Positions 16,535 to 25,787 are shown, counted from the stretch's first letter. The stretch: DNA of 64,000 nucleotides from Microbacterium limosum (GCF_036324365.1 NZ_CP137080.1:744001-808000); one strand, 5' to 3'. Made by a program: numbers and translations. Notes: a model not told the origin generated them from the sequence alone.

Positions 16535-19471
16535 GTGACCACGACTTCTGCGCCGAAGCCGGCGGCCCCTCGCACCTCCCGACGCGTCGTGGCGATATCG
16601 CTCGCGATCGTCGCCGCCCTGCTCATCGGGTTCTTCCTTTTCGCGTCGCTGTACTCGGATTGGCTCTGGTACCGCCAGCTCGGTTTCGACTCGGTGCTGG
16701 TGACGCAGTGGATCGCCGGCGCGTCCATGTTCCTCATCGGGTTCTTCGCGATGGCGGTCCCCGTCTGGCTGACCATCCAGCTCGCCTACCGTCTGAGGCC
16801 CGTCTACGCCCGGCTGTCGAGCCAGTTGGACCGCTACCAGGAGGTCGTCGAGCCCCTCCGACGCCTCGCCATGTGGGGCATCCCGGTCTTCTTCGGCTTC
16901 TTCGCCGGCTTCACCGCCTCCACCCAGTGGGAGACCGCGTGGCTGTGGGTCAACGGCGTGACGACCGACATGGCCGACCCGGAGTTCGGCCTCGACACCG
17001 GCTTCTACCTGTTCGCGATGCCCTTCTACAGCGCCCTGCTCGGCTTCGTCTCGGCGGTCCTGCTGATCTGCCTCCTGCTCACCGGCGTCGTGTCGTACCT
17101 CTACGGCTCGGTGCGCGCGGGTGCGCGCGACGGCGGTCGCTGGGAGCTGCGCATCTCGAAGGCCGCGCGCATCCAGCTCGCCGTGCTCGCGGGCGTGTAT
17201 CTCCTGGTCCAGGCCGCCAGCCTCTGGCTCGACCGCTACAAGACGCTCACCGAGACGGGCGACCTCATCACCGGCCCCGGGTACACGGGCGTCAACGCCG
17301 TCATCCCCGGGCAGGCCATCCTCGCCGGCATCGCCGCCCTCGTGGCGCTGCTGTTCTTCGTGACGGCGGTCATCGGCCGGTGGCGGTTCCCCCTCATCGG
17401 GACGGCGCTCCTCGTCGTCTCGGCGATCGTCGTCGGAGTGGGCTACCCGTGGGTCGTCGACCGCTTCCAGGTCGCGCCGAACCAGTTCACCCTCGAGAGC
17501 CAGTACATCGAGCGCAACCTCGAGATGACCAAGAACGCCTACGGCATCGACGGCCTCGAGAAGACCGAGACCACGGCCGTCACCGACGCCACGCCGGGCG
17601 CCCTGCGTGCGGACGCGGAGACCACGGCATCCATCCGCATCATGGACCCGGCGATCATCGGCCCCACGGTGCGCCAGCTCGAGCAGTTCCGCGCCTACTA
17701 CCAGTTCACCGAGGTGCTCGACGTCGACCGGTACGAGATCGACGGCCAGTCCCAGGACACCGTGGTCTCGGTGCGCGAGCTCGACCTCGAGGCGCTCGGC
17801 GACGCGGCGACGTGGCAGAACCGCACCGTCGTCTACACCCACGGCTACGGCCTGGTCGTCGCGGCGGGCAACCAGCGCACGACCGACGGGAACCCCGTCT
17901 TCCTCGAGCAGGGGATCCCCACCACGGGCTTCCTGAGCGAGAACCCCGACTTCCAGCCCCGGGTGTACTTCGGCGAGAACTCGCCGCTGTACTCGATCGT
18001 GGGCGCCCCCGAGGGCTCCGAGCCGGTCGAGCTCGACTACCCGCGCGGGGAGGAGGGCGCGAACGAGACCAAGACGACCTTCACGGGCGACGGCGGGCCG
18101 AAGATCGGCAACCTCTTCCACCAGCTGATCTACGCGATGAAGTTCCAGTCGACCGACATCCTGCTCTCGGACTACGTCAACCCCGACTCGCAGATCCTCT
18201 ACGACCGCGACCCGTACACCCGGGTGTCCAAGGTCGCCCCGTACCTGGACCTCGACGCCGATCCGTATCCGACGGTCGTCGACGGCCGGATCGTCTGGGT
18301 CCTCGACGGATACACGACGGCCTCGACGTTCCCGTATTCGCGCACCGTCAGCCTCTCGCAGGCGATCGCGGATTCCGCGAACCCGTCGCCGACGTTCGCG
18401 ATCGACGACATCAACTACATCCGCAACTCGGTCAAGGCCACCGTGGACGCGTACGACGGGTCCGTCACGCTCTACGCGTGGGACCCCGAGGACCCGGTGC
18501 TCCAGGCGTGGCAGAACATCTACCCGGCGACGATCGAGCCGATCAGCGAGATGTCGGGCGAGCTCATGAGCCACGTCCGCTATCCCACCGACCTGTTCAA
18601 GGTGCAGCGGGCGATGCTCGGCCAGTACCACGTCGACGACGCGCGCTCGTTCTACCAGCGCGACAACGCATGGGCCACGCCGAACGACCCGCAGGACTCC
18701 TCGCGCCTGCAGCCGCCGTACTACCTCTCCATGCAGATGCCGGGACAGGAGGAGCCGACCTTCTCGATGTTCACGACCTTCATCCCGCCGGGAACCGGAA
18801 CGGCCTCGCGCAACATCCTCACCGGCTATCTCGCCGTGGACTCCGACGCCGGCGGCGACGCGGGGACGGTCGCGGAGGACTATGGGAAGCTGCGGATGCT
18901 CGAGATCAGCGCCGACACGACGGTGCCGGGTCCCGGCCAGGTGCAGAACACCTTCGACGCCGATCCGGTGATCTCCGGCCAGATCAACCTGCTGCGTCAA
19001 GGACAGTCGGAGGTGCTCAACGGCAACCTGCTCACGCTCCCGGTGGGAGGCGGCTTCCTGTACGTCCAGCCGGTCTTCGTGCAGTCCTCGGGCGGCACGC
19101 AGCTGCCCACGCTGCAGAAGGTGCTCGTCGCGTTCGGTGACGAGATCGCCTTCGAGGACACCCTCGACGAGGCCCTCAACACCCTCTTCGGCGGCGACTC
19201 GGGCGCCGACGCCGGCGACGGCGAGGTCGAGCCCGAGCCCGAGCCGACGCCCGGGGAGACCGCGGCGCCCGGCGACGGGGACGCGGGCGACGGCGGCACC
19301 GGCGGCGGCACCGTCAATGTCGAGATCGACGCGCTCCTGCAGGAGGCCAATGCGGCGATGATGCAGCGCCAGGCGGCGCTGCAGGCGGGCGACTGGACCG
19401 CGTACGGCGAGGCCGATGCCCGCCTGACCGCGGCGCTCGAGCGCCTGATCGCGCTGACCGACTCGCAGTAG
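16535..19471 (+). CDS. UPF0182 family large membrane protein
   Basis: 978 residues from GTG 16535 (ATG 16532 is one codon earlier). About seven transmembrane helices occupy the first ~310 residues (for example VVAISLAIVAALLIGFFLFA and LIGTALLVVSAIVVGVGY). A long extracytoplasmic region follows, with conserved-looking blocks such as NLFHQLIYAMKF and RVSKVAPYLDLD. A Glu/Pro/Gly linker and a short C-terminal helix (ALLQEANAAMMQRQAALQAG) close the protein. The family is widespread in actinobacteria and some other phyla with no established biochemical role. It sits beside the Lon-like protease gene here and, as I recall, in mycobacteria (Rv3193c/Rv3194c), so a functional link is plausible. Confidence 0.92.
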   Translation: MTTTSAPKPAAPRTSRRVVAISLAIVAALLIGFFLFASLYSDWLWYRQLGFDSVLVTQWIAGASMFLIGFFAMAVPVWLTIQLAYRLRPVYARLSSQLDRYQEVVEPLRRLAMWGIPVFFGFFAGFTASTQWETAWLWVNGVTTDMADPEFGLDTGFYLFAMPFYSALLGFVSAVLLICLLLTGVVSYLYGSVRAGARDGGRWELRISKAARIQLAVLAGVYLLVQAASLWLDRYKTLTETGDLITGPGYTGVNAVIPGQAILAGIAALVALLFFVTAVIGRWRFPLIGTALLVVSAIVVGVGYPWVVDRFQVAPNQFTLESQYIERNLEMTKNAYGIDGLEKTETTAVTDATPGALRADAETTASIRIMDPAIIGPTVRQLEQFRAYYQFTEVLDVDRYEIDGQSQDTVVSVRELDLEALGDAATWQNRTVVYTHGYGLVVAAGNQRTTDGNPVFLEQGIPTTGFLSENPDFQPRVYFGENSPLYSIVGAPEGSEPVELDYPRGEEGANETKTTFTGDGGPKIGNLFHQLIYAMKFQSTDILLSDYVNPDSQILYDRDPYTRVSKVAPYLDLDADPYPTVVDGRIVWVLDGYTTASTFPYSRTVSLSQAIADSANPSPTFAIDDINYIRNSVKATVDAYDGSVTLYAWDPEDPVLQAWQNIYPATIEPISEMSGELMSHVRYPTDLFKVQRAMLGQYHVDDARSFYQRDNAWATPNDPQDSSRLQPPYYLSMQMPGQEEPTFSMFTTFIPPGTGTASRNILTGYLAVDSDAGGDAGTVAEDYGKLRMLEISADTTVPGPGQVQNTFDADPVISGQINLLRQGQSEVLNGNLLTLPVGGGFLYVQPVFVQSSGGTQLPTLQKVLVAFGDEIAFEDTLDEALNTLFGGDSGADAGDGEVEPEPEPTPGETAAPGDGDAGDGGTGGGTVNVEIDALLQEANAAMMQRQAALQAGDWTAYGEADARLTAALERLIALTDSQ

Positions 19472-19492
19472 GGCGCGGCGCCCGCGGCATCC

Positions 19493-19550
19493 GGGCAGGT
19501 TTCGCGCCGTGGGGCAGGGAAGAACCCGCCCCACGGTGCAGGACCTGCCC
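19493..19550. terminator. Nested double inverted repeat between convergent genes
   Basis: An outer arm GGGCAGGT (19493-19500) pairs with ACCTGCCC (19543-19550). An inner arm CCGTGGGGC (19507-19515) pairs with GCCCCACGG (19528-19536). Together they make one long interrupted hairpin in the 140-bp gap between the UPF0182 gene and crtEb, both of which end here. Two direct copies of GGATGCCGCGGCTC follow it. Confidence 0.6.
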
Positions 19551-19611
19551 CGTTTCCGCGTGCGGATGCCGCGGCTCGACCGGCGGCGGCAGGCATCGCG
19601 GATGCCGCGGC

Positions 19612-20505
19612 TCACGCCGTGAGGATCCACCACCAGATCAGCAGGAGCGTCACCCCGAAGCCGGCGAGCTGATTGAGCCACAGGAAGGCCCGCCACCCGC
19701 GCGTCGCGGCGTCCGCCGACGCATCGGGGATGCTGCGGTAGGGCCAGACCGCGACGAGATAGGGCACGACGAGCAGCCCCGCGAGCGGACCGGGCCACGT
19801 CGCGGCCAGCATGACGAGGCCGGCGGCGGCGTAGCAGACGAGGGCGAACCGGACCGTCCACGCGGCGCCGCGTGCGGTCGCGATCGAGGCGATCCCCGCC
19901 TCGCGGTCGGCGACGACGTCCTGCACGGCGCCGAAGGCGTGCGAGGCGACGCCCCACAGCGCGAACGCCGCGACGATCGCGACCAGCTGGGGCGTCCAGG
20001 CGGCGCCGGCGAGCACCAGGCCGTACACCGCGGGGGAGAAGAAGTGGATGCTGCTCGTGATCGAATCGGCGAAGGGCCGCTCCTTCAGCCGCAGCGGCGG
20101 CGCGGAGTAGAAGACGACGAAGAACAGGCTGGCCGCCAGCACGATCCACGACGCCGGCGGGCCGACGACCGTGAGGAAGACGACGAACGGCGCGCAGGTC
20201 AGTCCCGCCGCCCACAGCGTGATGCGGTGCATCCGCCGGTCGAGCACGGCGCCGTGGGCGCCGCCCTTGCGCGGATTGCGCAGGTCCGATTCGTAGTCGA
20301 AGACGTCGTTGATGCCGTACATCGCGAGGTTGTAGGGCACGAGGAAGAACAGGAATCCGACGACGAGGACGAGATCGATCTCGCGCACCGTGAGCAGGTA
20401 GGCGGCCGCGAAGGGGTACGCCGTGTTGATCCACGACACGGGGCGGGAGGAGACGACGAGCTCCCGCAGGATCCGTCCCGCGGTCAGGGGAGCGGGGGGT
20501 GTCAC
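19612..20505 (-). CDS. crtEb: UbiA-family prenyltransferase, lycopene elongase/hydratase (CrtEb-like)
   Basis: 297 residues from GTG 20505, behind a GAGGAGG ribosome site and overlapping the crtYf stop by GTGA. The UbiA signature NDVFDYESD (66-74) and a second acidic motif (QDVVADREAG) bind prenyl diphosphate through magnesium; the rest is about eight membrane helices. CrtEb enzymes add C5 units to both ends of lycopene to give flavuxanthin-type C50 precursors. Placement at the end of crtE-B-I-Ye-Yf strongly supports this over a quinone prenyltransferase. The final pigment (decaprenoxanthin or a relative) cannot be fixed from sequence alone. Confidence 0.88.
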   Translation of the reverse strand: MTPPAPLTAGRILRELVVSSRPVSWINTAYPFAAAYLLTVREIDLVLVVGFLFFLVPYNLAMYGINDVFDYESDLRNPRKGGAHGAVLDRRMHRITLWAAGLTCAPFVVFLTVVGPPASWIVLAASLFFVVFYSAPPLRLKERPFADSITSSIHFFSPAVYGLVLAGAAWTPQLVAIVAAFALWGVASHAFGAVQDVVADREAGIASIATARGAAWTVRFALVCYAAAGLVMLAATWPGPLAGLLVVPYLVAVWPYRSIPDASADAATRGWRAFLWLNQLAGFGVTLLLIWWWILTA

Positions 20506-20810
20506 GGGGCCTCCTCGCGGCCGGAGAGCAGCGTCCACACGGCGGGCACGAGGAATGCCGCCGCGAGCGGGTAGGAGAAGTCCTCGAGGGGGGCGAGCCC
20601 GATCCGGAGGCCGCTGAGATGCTCGGCGGGGTAGGTGAAGAGGCCGACGGCGATCATGACGTTGTCGAACACGGCGGTCAGGGCCAGCAGGAGGACGGCG
20701 GCGATCGCGGAGGCTCCCATGCGCCGGCCGAAGTGCGGCCGACGGATCGTCGCGAGCGTCACCGCTGCCGCGACGAGGAGGAACGGCAGGACGATGAGCG
20801 GATAGGTCAC
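20502..20810 (-). CDS. crtYf: C50 carotenoid epsilon/gamma-cyclase subunit (CrtYf-like)
   Basis: 102 residues starting VTYPLIVLPFLLVAAA from GTG 20810, overlapping the crtYe stop by GTGA and preceded by GGGGAGGG. It has three hydrophobic helices and the lycopene-cyclase-domain pattern (AVFDNVMIAVGLFTY, then RIGLAPLEDFSYPLAAA). Homologues act as a heterodimer with CrtYe to cyclise the ends of the C50 chain. The small size is normal for these split actinobacterial cyclases. Confidence 0.86.
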   Translation of the reverse strand: MTYPLIVLPFLLVAAAVTLATIRRPHFGRRMGASAIAAVLLLALTAVFDNVMIAVGLFTYPAEHLSGLRIGLAPLEDFSYPLAAAFLVPAVWTLLSGREEAP

Positions 20811-21154
20811 GGGCCCTCCCCGCCCCGCGCCCGGCGGCGTCGCGAGCCCTCCTGCACGCGCCGGCCCGCCGCCCACGCGACCAGGGCCAGATAGCAGAGG
20901 AAGGCGAGGAAGAAGACCTCCTCCAGCGGAAGCTCCGGCGCGATCGTCACGCCTGCGTAGAGGGGGCTGTCGCCCTTGACGAAGACGCCGGTGAGGATGC
21001 CCACGGCATCCCAGGCGAGGAAGAACGCCACGCCGATGCCCGTGGCGGCCAGGGCCCGCCGGGGCGCGCGCCGGACGACGAGCCCGGCGCGCAGATCGAT
21101 CAGCAGGATGCCGACGAAGGAGACGAGGATCGCGAGCAGATACCCTCCCGGCAC
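20807..21154 (-). CDS. crtYe: C50 carotenoid epsilon/gamma-cyclase subunit (CrtYe-like)
   Basis: 115 residues from GTG 21154, 1 nt after the crtI stop. Three membrane helices and the lycopene-cyclase-domain motif around FLAWDAVGILTGVF and PELPLEEVFFLAFL are visible; the C-terminus is a short basic tail (RRVQEGSRRRRARGG). It is the partner subunit of CrtYf encoded directly downstream. Tandem small cyclase subunits in this order are typical of C50 pigment producers in Corynebacterium, Micrococcus and Microbacteriaceae. Confidence 0.86.
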   Translation of the reverse strand: MPGGYLLAILVSFVGILLIDLRAGLVVRRAPRRALAATGIGVAFFLAWDAVGILTGVFVKGDSPLYAGVTIAPELPLEEVFFLAFLCYLALVAWAAGRRVQEGSRRRRARGGEGP

Positions 21155-21155
21155 G

Positions 21156-22730
21156 CTATCCCCGCTCCGTCGCGGGCGCGGGCGCGGGCTCCGGCAGGCG
21201 CGCCGCGGACACGTCCCCCGACAGGCGCTTCGCCACGAGCTCGGCCGAGATGAGGCACATCGGCAGGCCGATGCCGGGGAGCACGTCGGCGCCGGCGTAG
21301 TAGAGCCCGGAGACCTTGCGCGAGGCGTTCTTCGGGCGGAACAGGGCGCTCTGCGCGAGCGTGTGCGAGAGGCCGAGCGCGTTGCCCCGCCACGTGCGGA
21401 GGTCGGCGGCGAAGTCGCCGGGGGCGATCGTGCGACGCACGACGATGCGCTCGGCCAGGTCGTGCGCGCCGCTCCAGGCCGCGATCTGCGCGATCATGCG
21501 ATCGGCCGCGCGCTCGACGGCGGGGTCGCCCGCCCCGTCGACGCCGCCACGCCCGATCCGGGCGTCGGCGGGCATCGGGACGAGCACGAAGAGGTTCTCG
21601 TGCCCCTCGGGGGCGACGGTGGAGTCGGTGGCGCTCGGGCGGCACACGTACACGGAGGCCGGGTCGGGCACCCGGGGGCTGTCGGAGAAGATCGCACCGA
21701 AGTTGCCGCGCCAATCATCGGCGAACAGGAGCGTGTGGTGCGCGAGCTCGGGCAGCTCGCCGCGCACGCCGAGGAGGATCAGGAGCGCGCCGGGGCTCGG
21801 GGTGCGTCTTCTCCACCATCGCTCGGGATAGGTCTGCAGGGCTTCGGGGAGCAGCGCGGTCTCGGTGTGGTGCAGGTCGCCCGCGCCGACCACGACGTCC
21901 GCCTCGTGCACCGAGGCGGTGCCCGCGGCATCCCGCACCCGCACCCCCGTCGCCACGGCGCCCTCGGTCTCTATCGCGACGACCTCGGCCCCCGTGCGGA
22001 TGACGACGCCGCGCTCGCGGGCCAGGGCGGCGATGCGCTCGATGAGCACGGTGAAGCCCCCCTGCGGATACAGCACGCGATCGCCGAGGTCGAGGTGGCT
22101 CATGAGGTGGTAGAGGCTCGGCACCTCGAACGGCGAGCCGCCGAGGAAGACGGCGGGATACCCCAGCAGGCGCTGCAGCCGGGGGTCGCGGAAGCGGCGA
22201 CGGATGTGCGTGTGGAGCGGGCGCGTGAGCAGGCCCGCGAGCCGCGGAAGGCGTCGCAGCAGGTCGCGATGGGTCAACCCCCGCAGGTTCTCATACGGGT
22301 CGTAGAGGAATCGGGAGACGGCGAGGTCGTAGGCGTCGCGGGCCGAGTCGAGGTAGGCGCGCAGGCGCCGCCCCGACCCCGGCTCGACGCTCTCGAAGAG
22401 GGATGCCGCGGCATCCGTGCCGCTGTGCACGTCGAGGCCGTCGGGGTCGCCCTCGGTGTACATGCGGTACGCGGGATCCAGGCGCACGAGATCGAGCTGC
22501 TCCGCCATGCTGGTGCCCAGGAGCCGGAAGTAGTGCTCGAACACCTCGGGCATGAGGAACCAGCTGGGGCCGGTGTCGAAGCGGAAGCCCTCGTGCTGCC
22601 ACGAGCCCGCCCGCCCTCCGACCTCGTCACGGGCCTCGAAGACGGTGACCTCGTCGCCGCGGTGCGCCAGCAGCGCCGCCGTCGCGAGTCCCGAGACGCC
22701 GCCGCCGATGACGGCCACGCGGCGGGTCAC
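21156..22730 (-). CDS. crtI: Phytoene desaturase (CrtI)
   Basis: 524 residues from GTG 22730 (overlaps the crtB stop by GTGA). The N-terminal FAD-binding Rossmann motif VIGGGVSGLATAALLAHRG (from residue 8) is followed by FEARDEVGGRAG. The C-terminal part carries the CrtI-type motif near YYAGADVLPGIGLPMCLISA. CrtI removes hydrogens from phytoene to make lycopene in four steps using FAD. Length and motifs are normal. Confidence 0.93.
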   Translation of the reverse strand: MTRRVAVIGGGVSGLATAALLAHRGDEVTVFEARDEVGGRAGSWQHEGFRFDTGPSWFLMPEVFEHYFRLLGTSMAEQLDLVRLDPAYRMYTEGDPDGLDVHSGTDAAASLFESVEPGSGRRLRAYLDSARDAYDLAVSRFLYDPYENLRGLTHRDLLRRLPRLAGLLTRPLHTHIRRRFRDPRLQRLLGYPAVFLGGSPFEVPSLYHLMSHLDLGDRVLYPQGGFTVLIERIAALARERGVVIRTGAEVVAIETEGAVATGVRVRDAAGTASVHEADVVVGAGDLHHTETALLPEALQTYPERWWRRRTPSPGALLILLGVRGELPELAHHTLLFADDWRGNFGAIFSDSPRVPDPASVYVCRPSATDSTVAPEGHENLFVLVPMPADARIGRGGVDGAGDPAVERAADRMIAQIAAWSGAHDLAERIVVRRTIAPGDFAADLRTWRGNALGLSHTLAQSALFRPKNASRKVSGLYYAGADVLPGIGLPMCLISAELVAKRLSGDVSAARLPEPAPAPATERG

Positions 22731-23626
22731 GACCGGCCTCCCGCCATGCGCACCGGTGCCATGCCGAGACCGGCTCGGGCGAACAGCGCGACCTTCACGG
22801 CATCCGGCACGCGCACGCGCCCGTCCTCGGGACGGGCCCTGCGCAGCCGCGCGCTCAGCTCCGCGAACAGATCGTGCGCCGCCGTCACGGCGCGCCTGCA
22901 GTCGGGCGGGAGGAGCGGGATGACGTCGGCCGCGGCATCCAGATCGGAGTCGATGCGATCCAGCACGGCGGCACGGCCCGCGGCGCCCCGGATGCCGAGG
23001 TAGTCGCGACCGAGGTCGCCGCGGTCGGCGCCCTCGTCGCGCAGGAAGTTCACGTCCTGGAAGGCGGCTCCCAGGCGCCGGGCGCCCGTGACGAGCCGCT
23101 GCGGCGCGGGGCCCGGCCGGGGGGAGTCGGCGTTGACGAAGGCCTGCAGGCACATCAGGCCCACCACCTCCGCGGATCCGTAGACGTAGGCCTCGTGGGA
23201 GTCGGCATCGTGGGTCCTCACCTCGATGTCCGTGCGCATGGACGCGAAGAAGGGGCGCACGAGGTCCTCGCCGATCGCGCAGGCGCGCGCCGTGCGGGCG
23301 AAGGCGTGGACGACGAGGTTCGAGCTGAAGCCCGAGGTGATGGCCGCGAGCGTCTGCTCCTCGAGGGCGTCGAGCTCCCGGCGCTCCTGCTCGGGATCGA
23401 GGCCGGCGTCGCGGGCCGGCCCGTCGACGACCTCGTCGGCGATGCGCACGAGCGCGTACACGGCGCGCACGTGGCCGCGCACCCGGGGTCCGAGCAGGCG
23501 GCTCGCGAGCCCGAACGAGGTGGAGTAGCGGGCGATGACCGTCTCGGCGGCGGCCGCCGCCGTGCGGTCGTACAGGTCCAGTCCGGTACGGCCCGTGCGG
23601 GAGCGGGACGGTGTCGGGGTGTTCAC
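22727..23626 (-). CDS. crtB: Phytoene synthase (CrtB)
   Basis: 299 residues from GTG 23626, overlapping the crtE stop by GTGA. Squalene/phytoene synthase motifs are visible: YSTSFGLASRLLG, the first acidic motif VRIADEVVDG and the second at GAAFQDVNFLRDEGADRGDLGRD. It condenses two geranylgeranyl diphosphates to phytoene, the committed carotenoid step. Confidence 0.93.
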   Translation of the reverse strand: MNTPTPSRSRTGRTGLDLYDRTAAAAAETVIARYSTSFGLASRLLGPRVRGHVRAVYALVRIADEVVDGPARDAGLDPEQERRELDALEEQTLAAITSGFSSNLVVHAFARTARACAIGEDLVRPFFASMRTDIEVRTHDADSHEAYVYGSAEVVGLMCLQAFVNADSPRPGPAPQRLVTGARRLGAAFQDVNFLRDEGADRGDLGRDYLGIRGAAGRAAVLDRIDSDLDAAADVIPLLPPDCRRAVTAAHDLFAELSARLRRARPEDGRVRVPDAVKVALFARAGLGMAPVRMAGGRS

Positions 23627-24696
23627 GGGACGCGGGCCTCCACGGCATCGGCGAGGGCGCCGAGAAGATCACGGGCGGGAAGGGGGAGCTCCGCGTCGCG
23701 CAGCACGGCGCGGGCGTCGGAGAGGGACTGCTGGACGAGCTGCTCGAGGGCCGCGCGCGCACCGCTGGCGTCCAGGGCCGACTGGGCGCGCCGGACCGCG
23801 ATGGGACCCGTATGCGCCTCCGCGAGGGCCGTCCGCACGTCGGGCCACGCGGTCGTCGCCCGAGCGAGCGCGATGAGAGCGGTCTGCTTCGCCTCGCGCA
23901 GGTCGGCGCCCTCCGGCTTGCCGGCCTGCTCGGACGTGCCGAACGCTCCGATGAGATCGTCCACCAGCTGGAACGCGAGGCCCAGCCGGCTGCCGTAGCG
24001 GGCGAGGTCGGACTCGGTGCTCTCGTCGGCGCCCGCGAGCACCGCACCTGCTCGCAACGGCGCCGCGAACGAGTAGACCGCGGTCTTGTCGTGGGTCGCG
24101 GCGAGGATGGCGGCCGCCTCGGGCGCGTCCTCGCGGAGCGAGTTCGCGATGTCGGCGAGCTCGCCGGCCGCCGAGACGAGAACCGCCTCGTCGAGCAGGT
24201 TCAGCAGGCGCTCCCTCGCCCCCTCCGGCGTGGGGGCGAGGGCGATCAGCCGCTGGGATTCGTGCAGGAGCAGGTCTCCCGCGAGCAGGCCGGCGGCGTC
24301 TCCGAGCAGCGCCGAGCCCGCGGCATCCGCGCCGTGGCCCTCGGCGTAGGCGCGGAACTCGCCCGAGACGTTCGGGACGCCGCGGCGAAGCGTGTCGTGA
24401 TCGAGGATGTCGTCGTGCATGAGGAACGCCGCGTGCAATAGCTCGAACGAGGCGGCGACGGGGTAGAGCGCGGGGGTGTCGGCTTCGACGCCGCCGAGCG
24501 CGTCGAAGGTCGCCACGACGAGGGTCGGCCGGAAGCGCTTGCCGCCCTTCGTGGCGCGGCGCATCGCGGCGCCGAGGTCGGCGAAGGCGCCCCCGAAGGG
24601 CTGCATGCGCCGCTCGATGCGGGCCACGGCGAGGTCGACCGCGCCGTCGACCTCCGCACGACGCGAGCCGAGGAAGGAGGGTGAGAGGGGGGTCAT
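23623..24696 (-). CDS. crtE: Geranylgeranyl diphosphate synthase (CrtE/IdsA type)
   Basis: 357 residues from ATG 24696, overlapping the idi stop by ATGA. The first aspartate-rich motif is DDILD (95-99, in LMHDDILDHD). The second region is FQLVDDLIGAFG (242-253), where the usual fifth Asp is Gly, as I recall from actinobacterial paralogues. KGGKRFRP (50-57) binds isopentenyl diphosphate. It makes the C20 precursor for CrtB. In Corynebacterium glutamicum the MarR regulator CrtR senses GGPP; a MarR gene is divergent here too. Confidence 0.91.
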   Translation of the reverse strand: MTPLSPSFLGSRRAEVDGAVDLAVARIERRMQPFGGAFADLGAAMRRATKGGKRFRPTLVVATFDALGGVEADTPALYPVAASFELLHAAFLMHDDILDHDTLRRGVPNVSGEFRAYAEGHGADAAGSALLGDAAGLLAGDLLLHESQRLIALAPTPEGARERLLNLLDEAVLVSAAGELADIANSLREDAPEAAAILAATHDKTAVYSFAAPLRAGAVLAGADESTESDLARYGSRLGLAFQLVDDLIGAFGTSEQAGKPEGADLREAKQTALIALARATTAWPDVRTALAEAHTGPIAVRRAQSALDASGARAALEQLVQQSLSDARAVLRDAELPLPARDLLGALADAVEARVP

Positions 24697-25250
24697 GATG
24701 CGCGTCGCCCCGCGAGCGCGGGAGGGGAGCGGAAGAGCTCGAGCTGCTGGGCCTGCAGCACCAGCCACGGGCTGAAGGCCCACGGGGTGGCCCGCAGCGA
24801 CGCGGCGAGATCGCCCGGATCCACCCACGTGGCGTCGAGCACCTCGCGGGGATCGGGTCGGAGCTCGTCCCGCGTGCGGGCGGTGTACACGGGGCAGATC
24901 TCGTGCTCCACGATGCCGCCGGCATCCGTCGCGCGATAGCGGAAAAGCGGCAGTGCGAGCTCGATGTCCTCGACGGAGATGCCCAGCTCCTGCTCGGCGC
25001 GGCGCCGCACCGCGTGGAGGAGGGGCTCCGCCGGGCGGGGGTGCCCGCAGAAGGAATTGGTCCACACGCCGGGCCATGCCCGCTTCTCCAACGCTCGGCG
25101 CGTGACGAGGATCCGTCCCGCGTCGTCCTGGACGTGGCACGAGAATGCGAGGTGCAGCGCCGTGTCCGTTCCGTGCACACTGGACTTCGGAGCGGTGCCG
25201 ATCTCGTTGCCTTCGTCGTCGAGAAGGACGACCAGTTCGAGGTCCGCCAT
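24693..25250 (-). CDS. idi: Isopentenyl-diphosphate delta-isomerase, type 1
   Basis: 185 residues from ATG 25250. The Nudix-related fold has the catalytic C68 in NSFCGHPRPAE and a glutamate in GGIVEHEICPVY. It interconverts IPP and DMAPP and heads the seven-gene carotenoid operon. A TAAACT -10 element (minus strand, 25280-25275) overlaps a 12-bp palindrome at 25278-25289, so transcription is probably repressed there by the divergent MarR protein. Confidence 0.93.
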   Translation of the reverse strand: MADLELVVLLDDEGNEIGTAPKSSVHGTDTALHLAFSCHVQDDAGRILVTRRALEKRAWPGVWTNSFCGHPRPAEPLLHAVRRRAEQELGISVEDIELALPLFRYRATDAGGIVEHEICPVYTARTRDELRPDPREVLDATWVDPGDLAASLRATPWAFSPWLVLQAQQLELFRSPPALAGRRAS

Positions 25251-25274
25251 GGTGTCCGCTCCATCCCGTTTGCT

Positions 25275-25289
25275 AGTTTAGCTAGCTAA
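25275..25289. promoter_or_regulatory. crt operon promoter and palindromic operator
   Basis: TTAGCTAGCTAA (25278-25289) is a perfect 12-bp palindrome and an AT-rich island in GC-rich DNA. On the minus strand it abuts and overlaps TAAACT (25280-25275), the likely -10 of idi. This is the arrangement expected for a MarR-family repressor controlling idi-crtE-B-I-Ye-Yf-Eb and possibly itself. Confidence 0.6.
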
Positions 25290-25337
25290 TTCGTGTTGCC
25301 GATGATACACAGGAGGGCAGGGGGTGTCCACGCGACC

Positions 25338-25787
25338 GTGAGAGAGCGCGACGAGAGCATTCTCGCGGTCCTGCGCGCCCTCCGGGGGCTGGGCGACGCG
25401 CTCGATCGGATGCACGGAGCCATGGGCGAGGGCATGGACATGAACCAGACCGACCTCCGCGCGCTGCGGATGATGGTCGAGCGGGAGTCGCGCGGGGAGA
25501 TCGTGAGCCCGCACGACCTCGCACGGCACCTGCGCATCTCGACCGCGTCGACGTCGAAGCTGCTGGACAGGCTCGAGCTCGCCGGCCACGTCGAGCGCCG
25601 GCCGCACCCGAGCGACGGCCGGGCGCGCATCGTCGTCCTGACGGAGCACTCCCGGCGAACCTTCTTCACGCACTTCGGCGAGCACCTGGAGACGATGGGA
25701 CGCATCGCGCGTGAGTACAGCAAGCCGGAGCTGGCGACGATCGCGAAATTCCTCCGCGACATGGCCGGGGCGCTCGATCCGCGCTGA
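25338..25787 (+). CDS. MarR-family transcriptional regulator (CrtR-like)
   Basis: 149 residues from GTG 25338. The winged helix-turn-helix is clear: [20 protein letters not shown] for the HTH and [19 protein letters not shown] for the wing. It is divergent from the carotenoid operon, as CrtR is in Corynebacterium, where the ligand is geranylgeranyl diphosphate. The start is uncertain: in-frame alternatives are GTG 25293 and ATG 25302, and AGGAGG at 25311-25316 is too far from 25338 to be ideal. It probably represses the crt genes through the palindrome at 25278-25289. Confidence 0.85.
   Translation: MRERDESILAVLRALRGLGDALDRMHGAMGEGMDMNQTDLRALRMMVERESRGEIVSPHDLARHLRISTASTSKLLDRLELAGHVERRPHPSDGRARIVVLTEHSRRTFFTHFGEHLETMGRIAREYSKPELATIAKFLRDMAGALDPR

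Noticed and set aside
16199..20434. A 1411-codon open frame on the minus strand across the UPF0182 gene
   Set aside because: It is antisense to a recognisable membrane protein, is low-complexity and Arg/Asp/Val-rich, and arises from high-GC third positions. Only its right end coincides with the real crtEb region, in a different frame.
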